The notes: a model not told the origin generated them from the sequence alone. DNA of 64,000 nt from Chitinophagaceae bacterium (GCA_016702745.1 JADJDJ010000004.1:1-64000), one strand, 5' to 3'. Shown: positions 47,531 to 56,569, numbered from the stretch's first letter. Program-made: numbers and translations.

Positions 47531-48040
47531 ATGAAGAAAGGTTTGCTTTTCAGTATGTTGACTGCATTTCTACTCCCCCTTTCCGCACAACCGGTGAGCC
47601 GGCTTTATGTTTTTTCAAGGGAGTTTTATCCGGGTATGGTGCGTCAACGGGATGTTCCTTCAGAAAATAACGGGTCCACAGCCAGGCCGCCTGATTCGGT
47701 TGTTCAATATTTTATCTATGCCGGGCTCAACGGAAAGCTGGTTCCAGCTTTCCGGAAAATCTGGCTGAAAGGAAAATGGTACAGCATCCAGCAAACTGAA
47801 AAAATCAGCAGTCCTGTTTACAGTAGTCCGCCCGATCCTAAACAATTAATCCCTGAAGGGAAACAAACTATCGTACGCATTATACCAGGCAAACTGTTTC
47901 CGCGAAAGGCTGCTTCATTTCCTGCACTTCAAAGAATGATGAATCAGCAGGAAGTCATTCTTTGTTATCAATGGAATGGAAAGTATTACTATTATCCGGT
48001 GCAAACGATTACGTTACTCGATCCGGTATTTTCTGAATAG
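47531..48040 (+). CDS. Small exported protein of unknown function
   Basis: A 169-residue protein with a signal peptide (MKKGLLFSMLTAFLLPLSAQ) and no known domain. The mature part is basic and aromatic-rich (LYVFSREFYPGMVRQRD, FRKIWLKGKWYSIQQ, VILCYQWNGKYYYYPVQTI). The pattern suggests a compact beta-rich periplasmic protein. It diverges from the BNR-repeat gene and is followed 73 bases later by the flavoprotein gene. No motif points to a function. Confidence 0.7.
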   Translation: MKKGLLFSMLTAFLLPLSAQPVSRLYVFSREFYPGMVRQRDVPSENNGSTARPPDSVVQYFIYAGLNGKLVPAFRKIWLKGKWYSIQQTEKISSPVYSSPPDPKQLIPEGKQTIVRIIPGKLFPRKAASFPALQRMMNQQEVILCYQWNGKYYYYPVQTITLLDPVFSE

Positions 48041-48113
48041 AATATCTGTTATTAAAGAGAGATCGGGGTTCAATACATAGTCTGAGTTCGTAACTTGCAG
48101 TCAAACACCCAAC

Positions 48114-48832
48114 ATGGCCCTGCAACCCTGGCGCAAAGGAACAGTTATACGTACAGAGGATCATACTTATAATACAAGAAGGTTCTGGATTGAAGTACCT
48201 GAACTCCCTTCCTTTGATTTTATACCGGGCCAGTTTGTTACACTGGATCTTCCCATTCACGAAAAACCCAATAAGCGCTGGCGCAGTTATTCCATTGCCA
48301 GCTGGCCGGATGGCAGTAATGTATTTGAACTGTTGATTGTACTGGCCGAACAGGGTTTGGGAACGCATTATCTTTTCAATGAAATAAAAGTGGGGAGCGA
48401 AATCAGTTTTCGCGGGGCACAGGGGGTTTTCATATTACCGGAGAACCTGGACAGGGAAATATTCCTGATCTGTACCGGAACCGGGATTGCCCCATTCCGG
48501 AGTATGGTAAATTATATTCATTTGCATAAAACAGCTTTCAAAAATATCCATATGATATTTGGCTGCCGCAAAAAGAGGATCTCCTGTACTATGAAGAATT
48601 GAAAAAACTGGAACTAGATCTTCCCGGATTCCATTTTCACCCCACCCTGAGCCGGGAACACTGGCAGGGACATCATGGATATGTGCATCCCATTTATATG
48701 GACTTATGCAAAAACCGGCCGGATGCCAGTTTCTTTTTATGCGGATGGAAACACATGATTGATGAAGCCAAAAAACACATTCTTGAAATGGGATATGACC
48801 GGAAGGCCATTCACCAGGAATTATATGGATAG
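48114..48832 (+). CDS. Ferredoxin-NADP+ reductase-like flavoprotein, frame broken
   Basis: An FAD/NAD(P)H oxidoreductase of about 239 residues. The FAD domain shows KRWRSYSIASWP (RxYS type) and LGTHYLFNEIKVGSEISFRG. The nucleotide domain shows LICTGTGIAPFRSMVNYI and a C-terminal FFLCGWKHMIDEAKKHIL. One A is missing in the A5 run 48570-48574; adding it gives FGCRKKEDLLYYEELKK and joins the halves. No iron-sulfur domain is attached. It likely moves electrons between NAD(P)H and a small carrier such as ferredoxin. It lies 99 bases upstream of a complex I operon that lacks the NADH-oxidising subunits. Confidence 0.87.
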
Positions 48833-48931
48833 GCGACAGGTTCCGAACTGATCTTTTGCAGCTAAACCGTTGATAATTCTCATTCTGCGTTTTAACTCAT
48901 ACTTCCTATATTCGTACAAATCAACTGATGT

Positions 48932-49282
48932 ATGGGTGCCTCATCACTCATTGTACTAATCATTGCTGCTGTTGCTTTTTCCGGCATCGCTATACTAATT
49001 TCCAAACTGGTATTGAAGGCCAGCACCAATAAACAAAAAGGTGAGCCTTATGAGTGTGGTATTCCGACCACCGGCAAAACCTGGGTACAGCTGAATGTGG
49101 GGTATTATCTTTTCGCCCTGATCTTTCTGATTTTTGATGTGGAACTGGTCTTTTTGTATCCCTGGGCCGTTGTAGCCAAAAAACTGGGATGGATTGCCCT
49201 GATTGAAATTGTGATTTTCTTCTTCATATTATTCACCGGCTTTTTATATGCCCATAAAAAAGGAGCACTGAAATGGATGTAA
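48932..49282 (+). CDS. nuoA: NADH-quinone oxidoreductase subunit A
   Basis: A 116-residue membrane subunit of complex I with three helices. The loop KGEPYECGIPTTGKTW with its conserved cysteine, and the second helix FALIFLIFDVELVFLYPWAV with conserved acidic residues (DVE), are diagnostic. First gene of the operon; it overlaps nuoB by 10 bases. A TATATTCG at 48907-48914, one mismatch from TAnnTTTG, is a weak promoter candidate. Confidence 0.95.
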   Translation: MGASSLIVLIIAAVAFSGIAILISKLVLKASTNKQKGEPYECGIPTTGKTWVQLNVGYYLFALIFLIFDVELVFLYPWAVVAKKLGWIALIEIVIFFFILFTGFLYAHKKGALKWM

Positions 49283-49812
49283 GGCCGGCAACACTCAAAG
49301 AAACTTTTCCCGGAGAAGTACATGATCTTCCCGGAGGCGGGGTGGTTCTCAGCAAACTGGATGACCTGATTAACTGGGCAAGGGCTAATTCACTCTGGCC
49401 CCTCACTTTTGCCACCAGCTGCTGTGGTATCGAAATGATGGCCACTGCCTCGGCCAAATATGATTTCTCCCGTTTTGGTTTTGAAGTGGCCCGTGCCACC
49501 CCCCGGCAGGCAGATGTAATTATTATTGCCGGTACCATCGTGAACAAAATGGCCCCGGTACTCAAAAGATTATACGACCAGATGGCCGAACCCAAGTATG
49601 TTATTGCCATGGGAGCCTGTGCCATCAGCGGCGGACCATTTTTCTATAATACTTATTCTGTAGTTAAGGGGGCAGACCATGTAATACCTGTGGATGTATA
49701 TGTAGCCGGATGCCCGCCCCGCCCGGAAGCCCTTCTCCATGCATTGATTACCCTGCAAGAGAAAATTAAAGCGGGTTTGACCAGAGAACAAATAAAGACC
49801 GGTAAGGACTGA
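49273..49812 (+). CDS. nuoB: NADH-quinone oxidoreductase subunit B
   Basis: A 179-residue peripheral subunit that carries iron-sulfur cluster N2, the last electron donor to quinone. Ligands are the twin cysteines in FATSCCGIEMM, one in AMGACAIS and one in AGCPPRPEALLHA. The RFGFEVARATPRQADVIIIA segment is conserved. Frame intact; it overlaps nuoA and is followed two bases later by nuoC. Confidence 0.96.
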   Translation: MDVRPATLKETFPGEVHDLPGGGVVLSKLDDLINWARANSLWPLTFATSCCGIEMMATASAKYDFSRFGFEVARATPRQADVIIIAGTIVNKMAPVLKRLYDQMAEPKYVIAMGACAISGGPFFYNTYSVVKGADHVIPVDVYVAGCPPRPEALLHALITLQEKIKAGLTREQIKTGKD

Positions 49813-49814
49813 TC

Positions 49815-50273
49815 ATGACGAACGAAGAATTAAAGGCGAAACTAACTGAATGGCACCCCGAAGCCAGCTTTGAAGAAGGCGGAGAATGGGTGAACCTGGT
49901 TAGCACAACCGGCAACCTACTCTCATTGATGCAGCAGCTTCGCCAGGAACCTTCCCTTTCATTTGATTACTTGTTCTGTCTCACCTGTGTGGATTTCAAA
50001 ACACAGCTGACCATGGTCTATCATTTGACTTCCACTACGCTCCGGCATAAGCTGGTGGTGAAAGTAAAACTCGATCCCAAACAACCTGAAGTGGAAACTG
50101 TTTCCGCTATCTGGAGAACAGCAGAATTTCTTGAAAGAGAAGTATATGAAATGTTCGGCGTGAATTTCCTGCATCATCCCGACCTGCGGCTTTTGATACT
50201 GCCTGACGGATGGGAAGGGAAAAATCCGATGAGAAAAGATTATGAAGACCCGGTGAATATGATAAAACTCTGA
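49815..50273 (+). CDS. nuoC: NADH-quinone oxidoreductase subunit C
   Basis: A 152-residue peripheral (30-kDa type) subunit that packs on NuoD and NuoB. The conserved block WRTAEFLEREVYEMFGVNFL with HHPDLRLLILPDGWEGKNPM is clear. NuoC and NuoD are separate here, not fused as in Escherichia coli. A TTGAAAATTGAAAATT repeat word follows the stop. Confidence 0.95.
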   Translation: MTNEELKAKLTEWHPEASFEEGGEWVNLVSTTGNLLSLMQQLRQEPSLSFDYLFCLTCVDFKTQLTMVYHLTSTTLRHKLVVKVKLDPKQPEVETVSAIWRTAEFLEREVYEMFGVNFLHHPDLRLLILPDGWEGKNPMRKDYEDPVNMIKL

Positions 50274-50303
50274 GAAATTGAAAATTGAAAATTAAGAACT
50301 CAC

Positions 50304-51437
50304 TTGTATAGAGAAACAGATATTATCCAATCAGCTGATCAGTCACCCGAAGGGTATATGATCATCAATGTGGGACCACAGCACCCGGCTACCCATGGGG
50401 TATTGCACCTGGTGATTACCCTCAATGGGGAGACCATCAAAAAAGTGGAACCGCACCTGGGATATATCCACCGCTCGATTGAAAAAATGTGTGAGAGCCT
50501 GAGTTACCGGCAATTTATTTATGTCACCAGCAGGATGGACTATCTCTCTGCCCATATTAATAACCACGCCTGTGCCCTTTGTGTGGAGAAAGGTTTACAG
50601 GTAGAAATACCAGAAAGGGCAAAAGTCATCCGGGTGCTGATGGATGAGCTGACAAGAATTGCCTCCCATGAACTCTGGTGGGGAGCCATGGCCATGGATC
50701 TCGGCGCCTTCACGCCTTTCTTCCATGCCTTCCGTGAAAGGGAAACCATCAACGATATCATGGAAGAAACCTGTGGTGCCCGCCTCACCATGAACTACAT
50801 GGTACCCGGTGGCGTGATGCATGATATTCATCCCAATTTCCAGCGAAGAGTAAAAGAATTTATACAGCTATATAAAAGCAAGATCCACGAATATGATGAA
50901 CTGGTCACCGGTAATATCATTTTCCAGAACAGGATGAAGGGTGTCGGCATCCTGAGTGCCGAAGATGCGATCTCTTATGGTTGTACCGGTCCTGTTGCCC
51001 GTGGTAGTGGCGTCAGTTCCGATATCCGCAAAGTACAGCCTTATGAAATCTATGACAAACTGCAATTTGATGAAGTACTGGAAACCGGCTGCGATTCATT
51101 TGCCCGTTACCTGATCAGGATAAAGGAAATGAACCAGTCCATCCGCATCGTAGAACAACTGATTGACAATATTCCCGAAGGAGATTTCCAGGCCAAGACC
51201 AAGGCGGTACTGAAATTACCCAAGGGTGAATTTTATACGAGGGTGGAAACAGCCAGGGGCGAGCTGGGTGTATATATTGTTAGTGAAGGCGGTACCACCC
51301 CCTACCGGATCAAGTTCCGTTCACCTGGATTTTCCAATCTCTCCGTACTGGATAAAATTGCCAGAGGCGGAAAAATCGGAGACCTGATTGCGATGATGGG
51401 AACACTGGATTTAGTGATACCGGATATTGACAGATAA
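50304..51437 (+). CDS. nuoD: NADH-quinone oxidoreductase subunit D
   Basis: A 377-residue (49-kDa type) subunit forming the quinone pocket with NuoB. Conserved segments are INVGPQHPATHGVLHLVITL, EPHLGYIHRSIEKMCES, DYLSAHINNHACALCVEKGL, GVMHDIHPNFQRRVKEF and the C-terminal ARGGKIGDLIAMMGTLDLVI. The start is a TTG at 50304 directly after an in-frame stop; an ATG at 50358 (MIINVGPQHP) is a shorter alternative. The 3' end is followed not by nuoE but by repeat words and nuoH. Confidence 0.94.
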   Translation: MYRETDIIQSADQSPEGYMIINVGPQHPATHGVLHLVITLNGETIKKVEPHLGYIHRSIEKMCESLSYRQFIYVTSRMDYLSAHINNHACALCVEKGLQVEIPERAKVIRVLMDELTRIASHELWWGAMAMDLGAFTPFFHAFRERETINDIMEETCGARLTMNYMVPGGVMHDIHPNFQRRVKEFIQLYKSKIHEYDELVTGNIIFQNRMKGVGILSAEDAISYGCTGPVARGSGVSSDIRKVQPYEIYDKLQFDEVLETGCDSFARYLIRIKEMNQSIRIVEQLIDNIPEGDFQAKTKAVLKLPKGEFYTRVETARGELGVYIVSEGGTTPYRIKFRSPGFSNLSVLDKIARGGKIGDLIAMMGTLDLVIPDIDR

Positions 51438-51582
51438 TAAGTTGAAAGTTGAAAATGGAGCGTAACAGAAAAGTGAGCAGTAAGAAGGATGATAGATAAA
51501 TTATTAACCAAACTGGCAAGTTCATTAGCGACACCTGGCGTCCTTGCGTCTTAGCGGTTAAGCCAAATTGAAACCAAACTCA
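51438..51582. repeat. Repeat-filled nuoD-nuoH junction
   Basis: 145 bases in the place where many genomes carry nuoE, nuoF and nuoG. It contains GTTGAAAGTTGAAAATGG (51440-51457) and CACCTGGCGTCCTTGCGTCTTAGCGG (51532-51557), both from dispersed word families. There is no remnant of nuoE, F or G in any frame. Confidence 0.7.
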
Positions 51583-52659
51583 ATGCCGAGTTTTTACGAA
51601 ATAGCGGATCAATTACACAGCTGGCTGAATGCAAATTTCAACCCGACCTGGGTACTCATTATTGAAATGGTACTGGCAGGGGTGGCGGTGATTGGCTTAT
51701 TCGCGGTACTCGGATTGGTACTGGTGATCATGGAAAGAAAAGTATCTGCCTGGATGCAGATCCGTTTAGGCCCTAACCGTGTTGGTCCCAAGGGTATGCT
51801 GCAATCACTGGCTGATACAGTGAAGCTGATTGTAAAAGAAGGCATGACCCCAAGCGGAGCGGATAAATTCCTGTTTAACCTGGCGCCCTATATTGCCATG
51901 ATTGTGGCTATGCTATTACTTGCACCGATTGCTTTCGCCGGTAATTTCCAGCTCTGGGATATCAATGTGGGTGTGCTCTATGTATCAGCTATTTCTTCCC
52001 TTTCAGTCATTAGTGTGCTGATGGCAGGCTGGGCCAGTAATAATAAATGTTCGCTTTTAGGGGCCATGCGCAGTGGTGCCCAGATTGTGAGTTATGAATT
52101 AACGGCCGGTTTATCGGTACTGGCTATTGTGGTCTTAGCTGGTGATCTGAAAATTTCTGCTATTGTCGCTTCGCAGTCTGACGGATGGTGGATTTTCAAA
52201 GGACATATTCCTGCAATCATTGCCTTTGTCACTTTTATCATTGCGGTAACTGCCGAAACCAACCGGGCTCCTTTTGACCTGGCAGAAGCAGAAAGCGAAC
52301 TGACCGCTGGTTTCCACACAGAATATTCAGGAATGAAATTCGCACTCTTTTTCCTGGCAGAATATGTGAATGTGTTTATTGTATGTGCGCTTGGCGCCAC
52401 CCTTTTCCTGGGCGGTCCGATGCCACTGCATATCGGGAACTGGGAAGGATTTAATCATGCCATGGACTATGTGCCTTCCAGCCTTTGGTTCTTTGGCAAG
52501 ACTTTCTTCCTGATCTTTTTGATCATGTGGTTCCGCTGGACCTTCCCGCGGTTAAGAATTGATCAGTTATTGAATCTGGAATGGAAATATTTGTTACCGA
52601 TCAGTATGATTAACCTGCTGATTGTAACAGCGATGGCGATATTGAAGTGGCATTTTTAG
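51583..52659 (+). CDS. nuoH: NADH-quinone oxidoreductase subunit H
   Basis: A 358-residue membrane subunit with eight or so helices that lines the quinone channel. Family signatures are MERKVSAWMQIRLGPNRVGP and the acidic loop VTAETNRAPFDLAEAESELT with AGFHTEYSGMKFALFFLAEY. The ATG at 51583 (MPSFYEIADQL) is chosen over a TTG at 51568 that sits in repeat-like sequence. Frame intact. Followed by a 200-base repeat block before nuoI. Confidence 0.96.
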   Translation: MPSFYEIADQLHSWLNANFNPTWVLIIEMVLAGVAVIGLFAVLGLVLVIMERKVSAWMQIRLGPNRVGPKGMLQSLADTVKLIVKEGMTPSGADKFLFNLAPYIAMIVAMLLLAPIAFAGNFQLWDINVGVLYVSAISSLSVISVLMAGWASNNKCSLLGAMRSGAQIVSYELTAGLSVLAIVVLAGDLKISAIVASQSDGWWIFKGHIPAIIAFVTFIIAVTAETNRAPFDLAEAESELTAGFHTEYSGMKFALFFLAEYVNVFIVCALGATLFLGGPMPLHIGNWEGFNHAMDYVPSSLWFFGKTFFLIFLIMWFRWTFPRLRIDQLLNLEWKYLLPISMINLLIVTAMAILKWHF

Positions 52660-52663
52660 GAAA

Positions 52664-52861
52664 GGTATTGGGTATTAGATATTAGGTATTGGGCTTGCCC
52701 GCCGTAGCCAAAGCGAAGGCGGGATATTGAGATATTAAGATTCCCGACTTGCCTGTTGAAAGGCTGGTGTAAATCGGGCAAAAGTTGAAATTAGAATACA
52801 CGGGCCACAGCTTTGTCAGGCTGAGCTTGTCGAATCCGATTAGAAAATAACACGTTGAAAT
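52664..52861. repeat. Composite repeat block between nuoH and nuoI
   Basis: GGTATTGGGTATTAGATATTAGGTATTGGG (52664-52693), the palindrome CCCGCC...GGCGGG (52698-52723), GATATTGAGATATTAAG (52724-52741), TGTCAGGCTGAGCTTGTCGAA (52814-52834; a sequence seen in many bacterial genomes) and GTTGAAATTTGAAAATTG (52854-52871). The block combines four word families in 200 bases. No gene. Confidence 0.75.
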
Positions 52862-53347
52862 TTGAAAATTGTGCCGGTAAAAAAATATATATCAGATGTC
52901 TTTGGGGCGATCAAATCGCTGGCAACCGGAATGAAACGTACGATGTACTATTTCACCCACCACAAAGAGATCATCACCCAGCAGTATCCGGACAACCGGA
53001 ATACCCTGGAACTCCCTGAACGCTTCAAGGGAGAAGTAGTGATGCCACACGATGAAAACAATGAGCACCGTTGTACCGGCTGCCAGGCCTGTGAACTGGC
53101 CTGCCCCAATGGCACCATCAAAGTGATTTTTAAAAACGAGCTGACCCCTGAGGGAAAAAAGAAAAAAGCGATCGATAAACTGGTTTACCACCTCGAGCTC
53201 TGTACCATGTGTAATCTCTGTGTGGAAGCCTGTCCTTCAGACGCCATCAAAATGGCACAAACTTTTGAACATAGTGTTTTTGACCGGAGCAAGTTGACGA
53301 AAGTGTTGAACAATCCGGGCTCGAAGATAATGGAGGGAGTGGAGTGA
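52862..53347 (+). CDS. nuoI: NADH-quinone oxidoreductase subunit I
   Basis: A 161-residue peripheral subunit with two [4Fe-4S] clusters (N6a, N6b). Ligand sets are CTGCQACELACP and CTMCNLCVEACP. The start is either TTG 52862 or GTG 52871; the first nine bases of the longer form belong to the TTGAAATTTGAAAATT repeat word. Frame intact. It links NuoB to the upstream electron input; in the absence of NuoEFG that input would have to be a soluble carrier or subunits encoded elsewhere. Confidence 0.95.
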   Translation: MKIVPVKKYISDVFGAIKSLATGMKRTMYYFTHHKEIITQQYPDNRNTLELPERFKGEVVMPHDENNEHRCTGCQACELACPNGTIKVIFKNELTPEGKKKKAIDKLVYHLELCTMCNLCVEACPSDAIKMAQTFEHSVFDRSKLTKVLNNPGSKIMEGVE

Positions 53348-53650
53348 GGAGGCAAGTGGCAAGTGGCTAGCTTGCCCGCCGAAGCATGTGCGAAGGAGGG
53401 TGGCGAGAGGAGTTTGGTGAATGGGGTTTGGCTAGTGGGAAGTGGGGACGAAGCGTTTTTGACTTGAACGAAAGTAGCTGAAATGAAACAGGCAAGTAAC
53501 AATAACATTCGACTCAACAATTAAAATACCGATCCATAAGTGGTGATTTTAATTTAATTACTGGTGCTTATTTGTTTCTTGGTTCTTTTTTCTTGGTTCT
53601 TTTTTTGTTTCTTGTCTCTTGTTTCTTGGTTCTTTATTAAAACATATGAA
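53348..53650. repeat. Repeat-filled nuoI-nuoJ junction
   Basis: About 300 bases holding GGCAAGTGGCAAGTGGC (53351-53367), a CCCGCC...GGAGGG palindrome copy (53375-53400) and the pyrimidine-rich TTTGTTTCTTGGTTCTTTTTTCTTGG...TTTCTTGGTTCTTT (53571-53638), the reverse of the GAAACAAG words at 21831 and 26082. The last part can be read in frame with nuoJ but is not coding. Confidence 0.7.
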
Positions 53651-54205
53651 GTGCTAACAGGATCAGTCATCATATTCTACTTATTGGCAGCATTAACGCT
53701 GGCATGCGGATTATTGTCCGTTACCACCCGGCATATCTTCCGCGCAGCCATCTACCTGCTTTTTTCTCTGATCGGGATTGCAGGTATCTATTTCTGGCTG
53801 CAGTATGAATTCATCGCTGCGGTACAAATTGTAGTGTATGCTGGAGGAATTGCGGTACTGATTATCTTTTCAATCTTCCTGACCCAGCAGGCCGGAGATA
53901 AACTGGCCGCACAGACCAACCAGCGTAAGATTTTCGCATTGCTGGCTGTTTTTTGCGGATTTGCGCTGACCATGCTGCAGGTATACCAGCATGAGTTTTA
54001 TCTCTCTGCCTTCCCCACCGGCTCCGTATCCATCCATGCGATCGGGGAACAAATGCTGAATGTGGATCAGTCCGGTTATGCCCTGCCCTTTGAAGTGATT
54101 TCCATGCTGCTGCTGGCAGCGATGATCGGATGTATCGTGATTGCCTTAAGAATAAAAAATCAAACTGAAGAAAACCCACCTGCGATTGGCAACAGCGAAA
54201 GCTGA
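53651..54205 (+). CDS. nuoJ: NADH-quinone oxidoreductase subunit J
   Basis: A 184-residue membrane subunit with five helices. The conserved YEFIAAVQIVVYAGGIAVLI segment after FSLIGIAGIYFWLQ is diagnostic. No ATG is available; a GTG at 53651 (MLTGSVIIFYLLAALTLA) is chosen because the open frame upstream is repeat sequence that would add a spurious hydrophobic tail. Length then matches the family. Followed closely by nuoK. Confidence 0.9.
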   Translation: MLTGSVIIFYLLAALTLACGLLSVTTRHIFRAAIYLLFSLIGIAGIYFWLQYEFIAAVQIVVYAGGIAVLIIFSIFLTQQAGDKLAAQTNQRKIFALLAVFCGFALTMLQVYQHEFYLSAFPTGSVSIHAIGEQMLNVDQSGYALPFEVISMLLLAAMIGCIVIALRIKNQTEENPPAIGNSES

Positions 54206-54235
54206 TCATACCAGGCAAGTGGTCAAAATAAAAAC

Positions 54236-54547
54236 ATGCAACCAGGTCTCTACCATATATTATTCATCAGCGCGGCCCTTTTCTTTATCGGGGTGTATGG
54301 CTTTTTTACGCGCCGGAACCTGATCACCATGCTGATGAGCATTGAACTGATCCTGAACAGCGTGAACCTGAATTTTATCGCATTCAACAAATACCTCTGG
54401 CCTGAAAAAATGGATGGCCTGTTTTTCACGGTATTTATTATCGCCATCGCTGCTGCTGAAGCAGCCGTGGCCATCGCAATAATTATTAATCTCTACCGTA
54501 GCCACCACTCCATTGATGTGGAGCAGGCGGAAGAGTTGAAGAATTGA
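54236..54547 (+). CDS. nuoK: NADH-quinone oxidoreductase subunit K
   Basis: A 103-residue, three-helix membrane subunit. GLYHILFISAALFFIGVYGF, NLITMLMSIELILNSVNLNF with the conserved glutamate, and VFIIAIAAAEAAVAIAIIIN with the second glutamate are family hallmarks. Complete and intact. Confidence 0.95.
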   Translation: MQPGLYHILFISAALFFIGVYGFFTRRNLITMLMSIELILNSVNLNFIAFNKYLWPEKMDGLFFTVFIIAIAAAEAAVAIAIIINLYRSHHSIDVEQAEELKN

Positions 54548-54635
54548 AAATTGAAATCCCGATAGCTATCGGGAGAAGATTGAAAAACTGATAGACTGAT
54601 GACTGTAGACTGACTAACTGTTAGACTGAAAAAAC
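54548..54635. repeat. nuoK-nuoL junction with 18-base palindrome and GACTG words
   Basis: TTGAAAATTGAAATCC, then the perfect palindrome TCCCGATAGCTATCGGGA (54557-54574), then ACTGATAGACTGATGACTGTAGACTGACTAACTGTTAGACTG (54588-54628, given in words of the GACTG family). Three families in 90 bases. Confidence 0.75.
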
Positions 54636-56563
54636 ATGCCAAACGCATTGACCATCGCACTGATTCCATTACTGCCCCTGGCAGGCTTTGTGCTGCTCGG
54701 GCTCTTTGGAAAAAGATATACCGGCAAGTATTCCGGCATTATCGGTACGGCTTTATTACTGGCGTCCACACTGATTGCAGTGTATACAGCTTACGAATAT
54801 TTCTCCCATAGCCAGGGCGGCAAATACAGCAATATCATTGCGGCCAAATATACCTGGTTACAGTTTGCCCCGGGAGTATCCATTGATATGGGACTCTACC
54901 TCGATCCTATTTCCATGATGATGATTGTGGTCGTGACTCTGGTTTCCCTGATGGTGCATATCTATAGCCTGGGTTATATGAAAGACGAAGAAAGATTCAG
55001 CACTTATTACGCTTATCTCGGTCTCTTTACTTTTTCCATGCTTGGTCTCGTTTTATCATCCAATATTTTCCAAATCTATATTTTCTGGGAGCTCGTGGGC
55101 GTATCCTCCTTCCTGCTGATCGGTTTTTATTACGACAAACCCAGTGCGGTGGCTGCCAGTAAGAAAGCATTCATCGTTACCCGTTTTGCCGACCTGGGTT
55201 TCCTGATCGGGATACTGGTATTATCCTATGCCTCCGGTACACTGGATTTCAATACCATGATCTCCACACTTACTTCTCCTGAATCAAGTCAGTTGAAAAC
55301 GGCTGCTGCGAGTTCTTTCCTCGGTATGTCCGTGATCACCTGGGGAGGTTTACTGGTATTCATGGGTGGTGCAGGTAAAAGTGCCATGTTTCCGCTCCAT
55401 ATCTGGCTGCCGGATGCGATGGAAGGTCCTACCCCGGTATCCGCATTGATCCATGCCGCTACCATGGTAGTGGCCGGTGTGTACCTCGTGGCAAGACTCT
55501 TCCCGATTTTCGCCATCACTACTCCAATATTATTGGAACTGATTGGTTGGGTGGGTGCTGTTTCTGCCGTTATCGCGGCTATCATTGCCTGTACACAAAC
55601 TGATATTAAAAGAGTGCTGGCCTATTCTACGATGAGCCAGATCGGATTCATGATGTTTGCCTTGGGTGTTTCTGGTTATGGAGGAGAAGCAGGTCTGGGT
55701 TATACGGCTTCTATGTTCCATCTGTTTACCCATGCGATGTTTAAAGCCCTGCTCTTCCTCGGTGCCGGTGCCGTGATACATTATGTACATAGTAATGAAA
55801 TGAAAGATATGGGCGGTTTAAGAAAAGCCATGCCTGTAACCCATATTACATTCCTGATTGCCTGTCTGGCTATTGCCGGTGTGCCGATGTTGTCCGGATT
55901 CTTCAGTAAGGAAGAAATTCTGCTGGCAGCTTATCATCATAACCCCGCTATTTACTGGATAGCCCTGCTCACCTCCGGACTGACTGCTTTTTATATGTTC
56001 CGTTTATACTTTAATATTTTCTGGAACAAACCTTATCATGCCCATGGAGAACATCATGGTGAAGCACCAGCTTCCATGAAGTTCCCGCTGATCCTGCTGG
56101 CAGTAGGCGCTGCATTAGCCGGTTATATTCCTTTTGGAAAATATGTAAGCAGCAATGGAGAGCCACTGGCTTCACATTTTGAACTCAGTTTCTCCATCCT
56201 GCCTGTATCACTGGGAATAGCCGGTATCGCAATTGCGTGGATCATGTACCGGAAGCAAAGCGGATTACCGGAGAAAGTTTCATCCGGACTGGGAGGATTA
56301 TACAAAGCAGCTTATCGTAAATTTTATATTGACGAGATCTATCTGTTTATTACAAAGAAAGTGTTGTTCAACCTCGTGGGCCGGCCGGCTGCCTGGTTCG
56401 ACCGGAATGTAGTGGATGGTTTGGTGAATTTTACCGGCAACACAACACAAATGGTATCAGAGAGAATAAAAAATTGCAGTCGGGCAAAGTACAGCAGTAT
56501 GCTATGTACTTCCTGCTGGCTGCGGTGATCATTGCGGCTGTATTTATTTATGCCTGGAAATAG
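54636..56563 (+). CDS. nuoL: NADH-quinone oxidoreductase subunit L, frame broken at 3' end
   Basis: An antiporter-like proton-pumping subunit of about 642 residues with a long C-terminal lateral helix. Key parts are FWELVGVSSFLLIGFYYDKP with the conserved glutamate, KSAMFPLHIWLPDAMEGPTP (lysine in the pump path), ALIHAATMVVAGVYLVARLF and DIKRVLAYSTMSQIGFMMFA. The frame breaks in the A6 run 56468-56473; one more A gives RIKKLQSGKVQQYAMYFLLA and a final helix AAVIIAAVFIYAW, ending at 56563, six bases before nuoM. Homopolymer error likely. Confidence 0.95.
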
Positions 56564-56569
56564 AATGGA

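Noticed and set aside
53564..53650. 29-residue hydrophobic N-terminal extension of NuoJ
   Set aside because: It is encoded entirely by the TTTCTTGGTTCTT repeat words; the family-length protein starts at the GTG at 53651.
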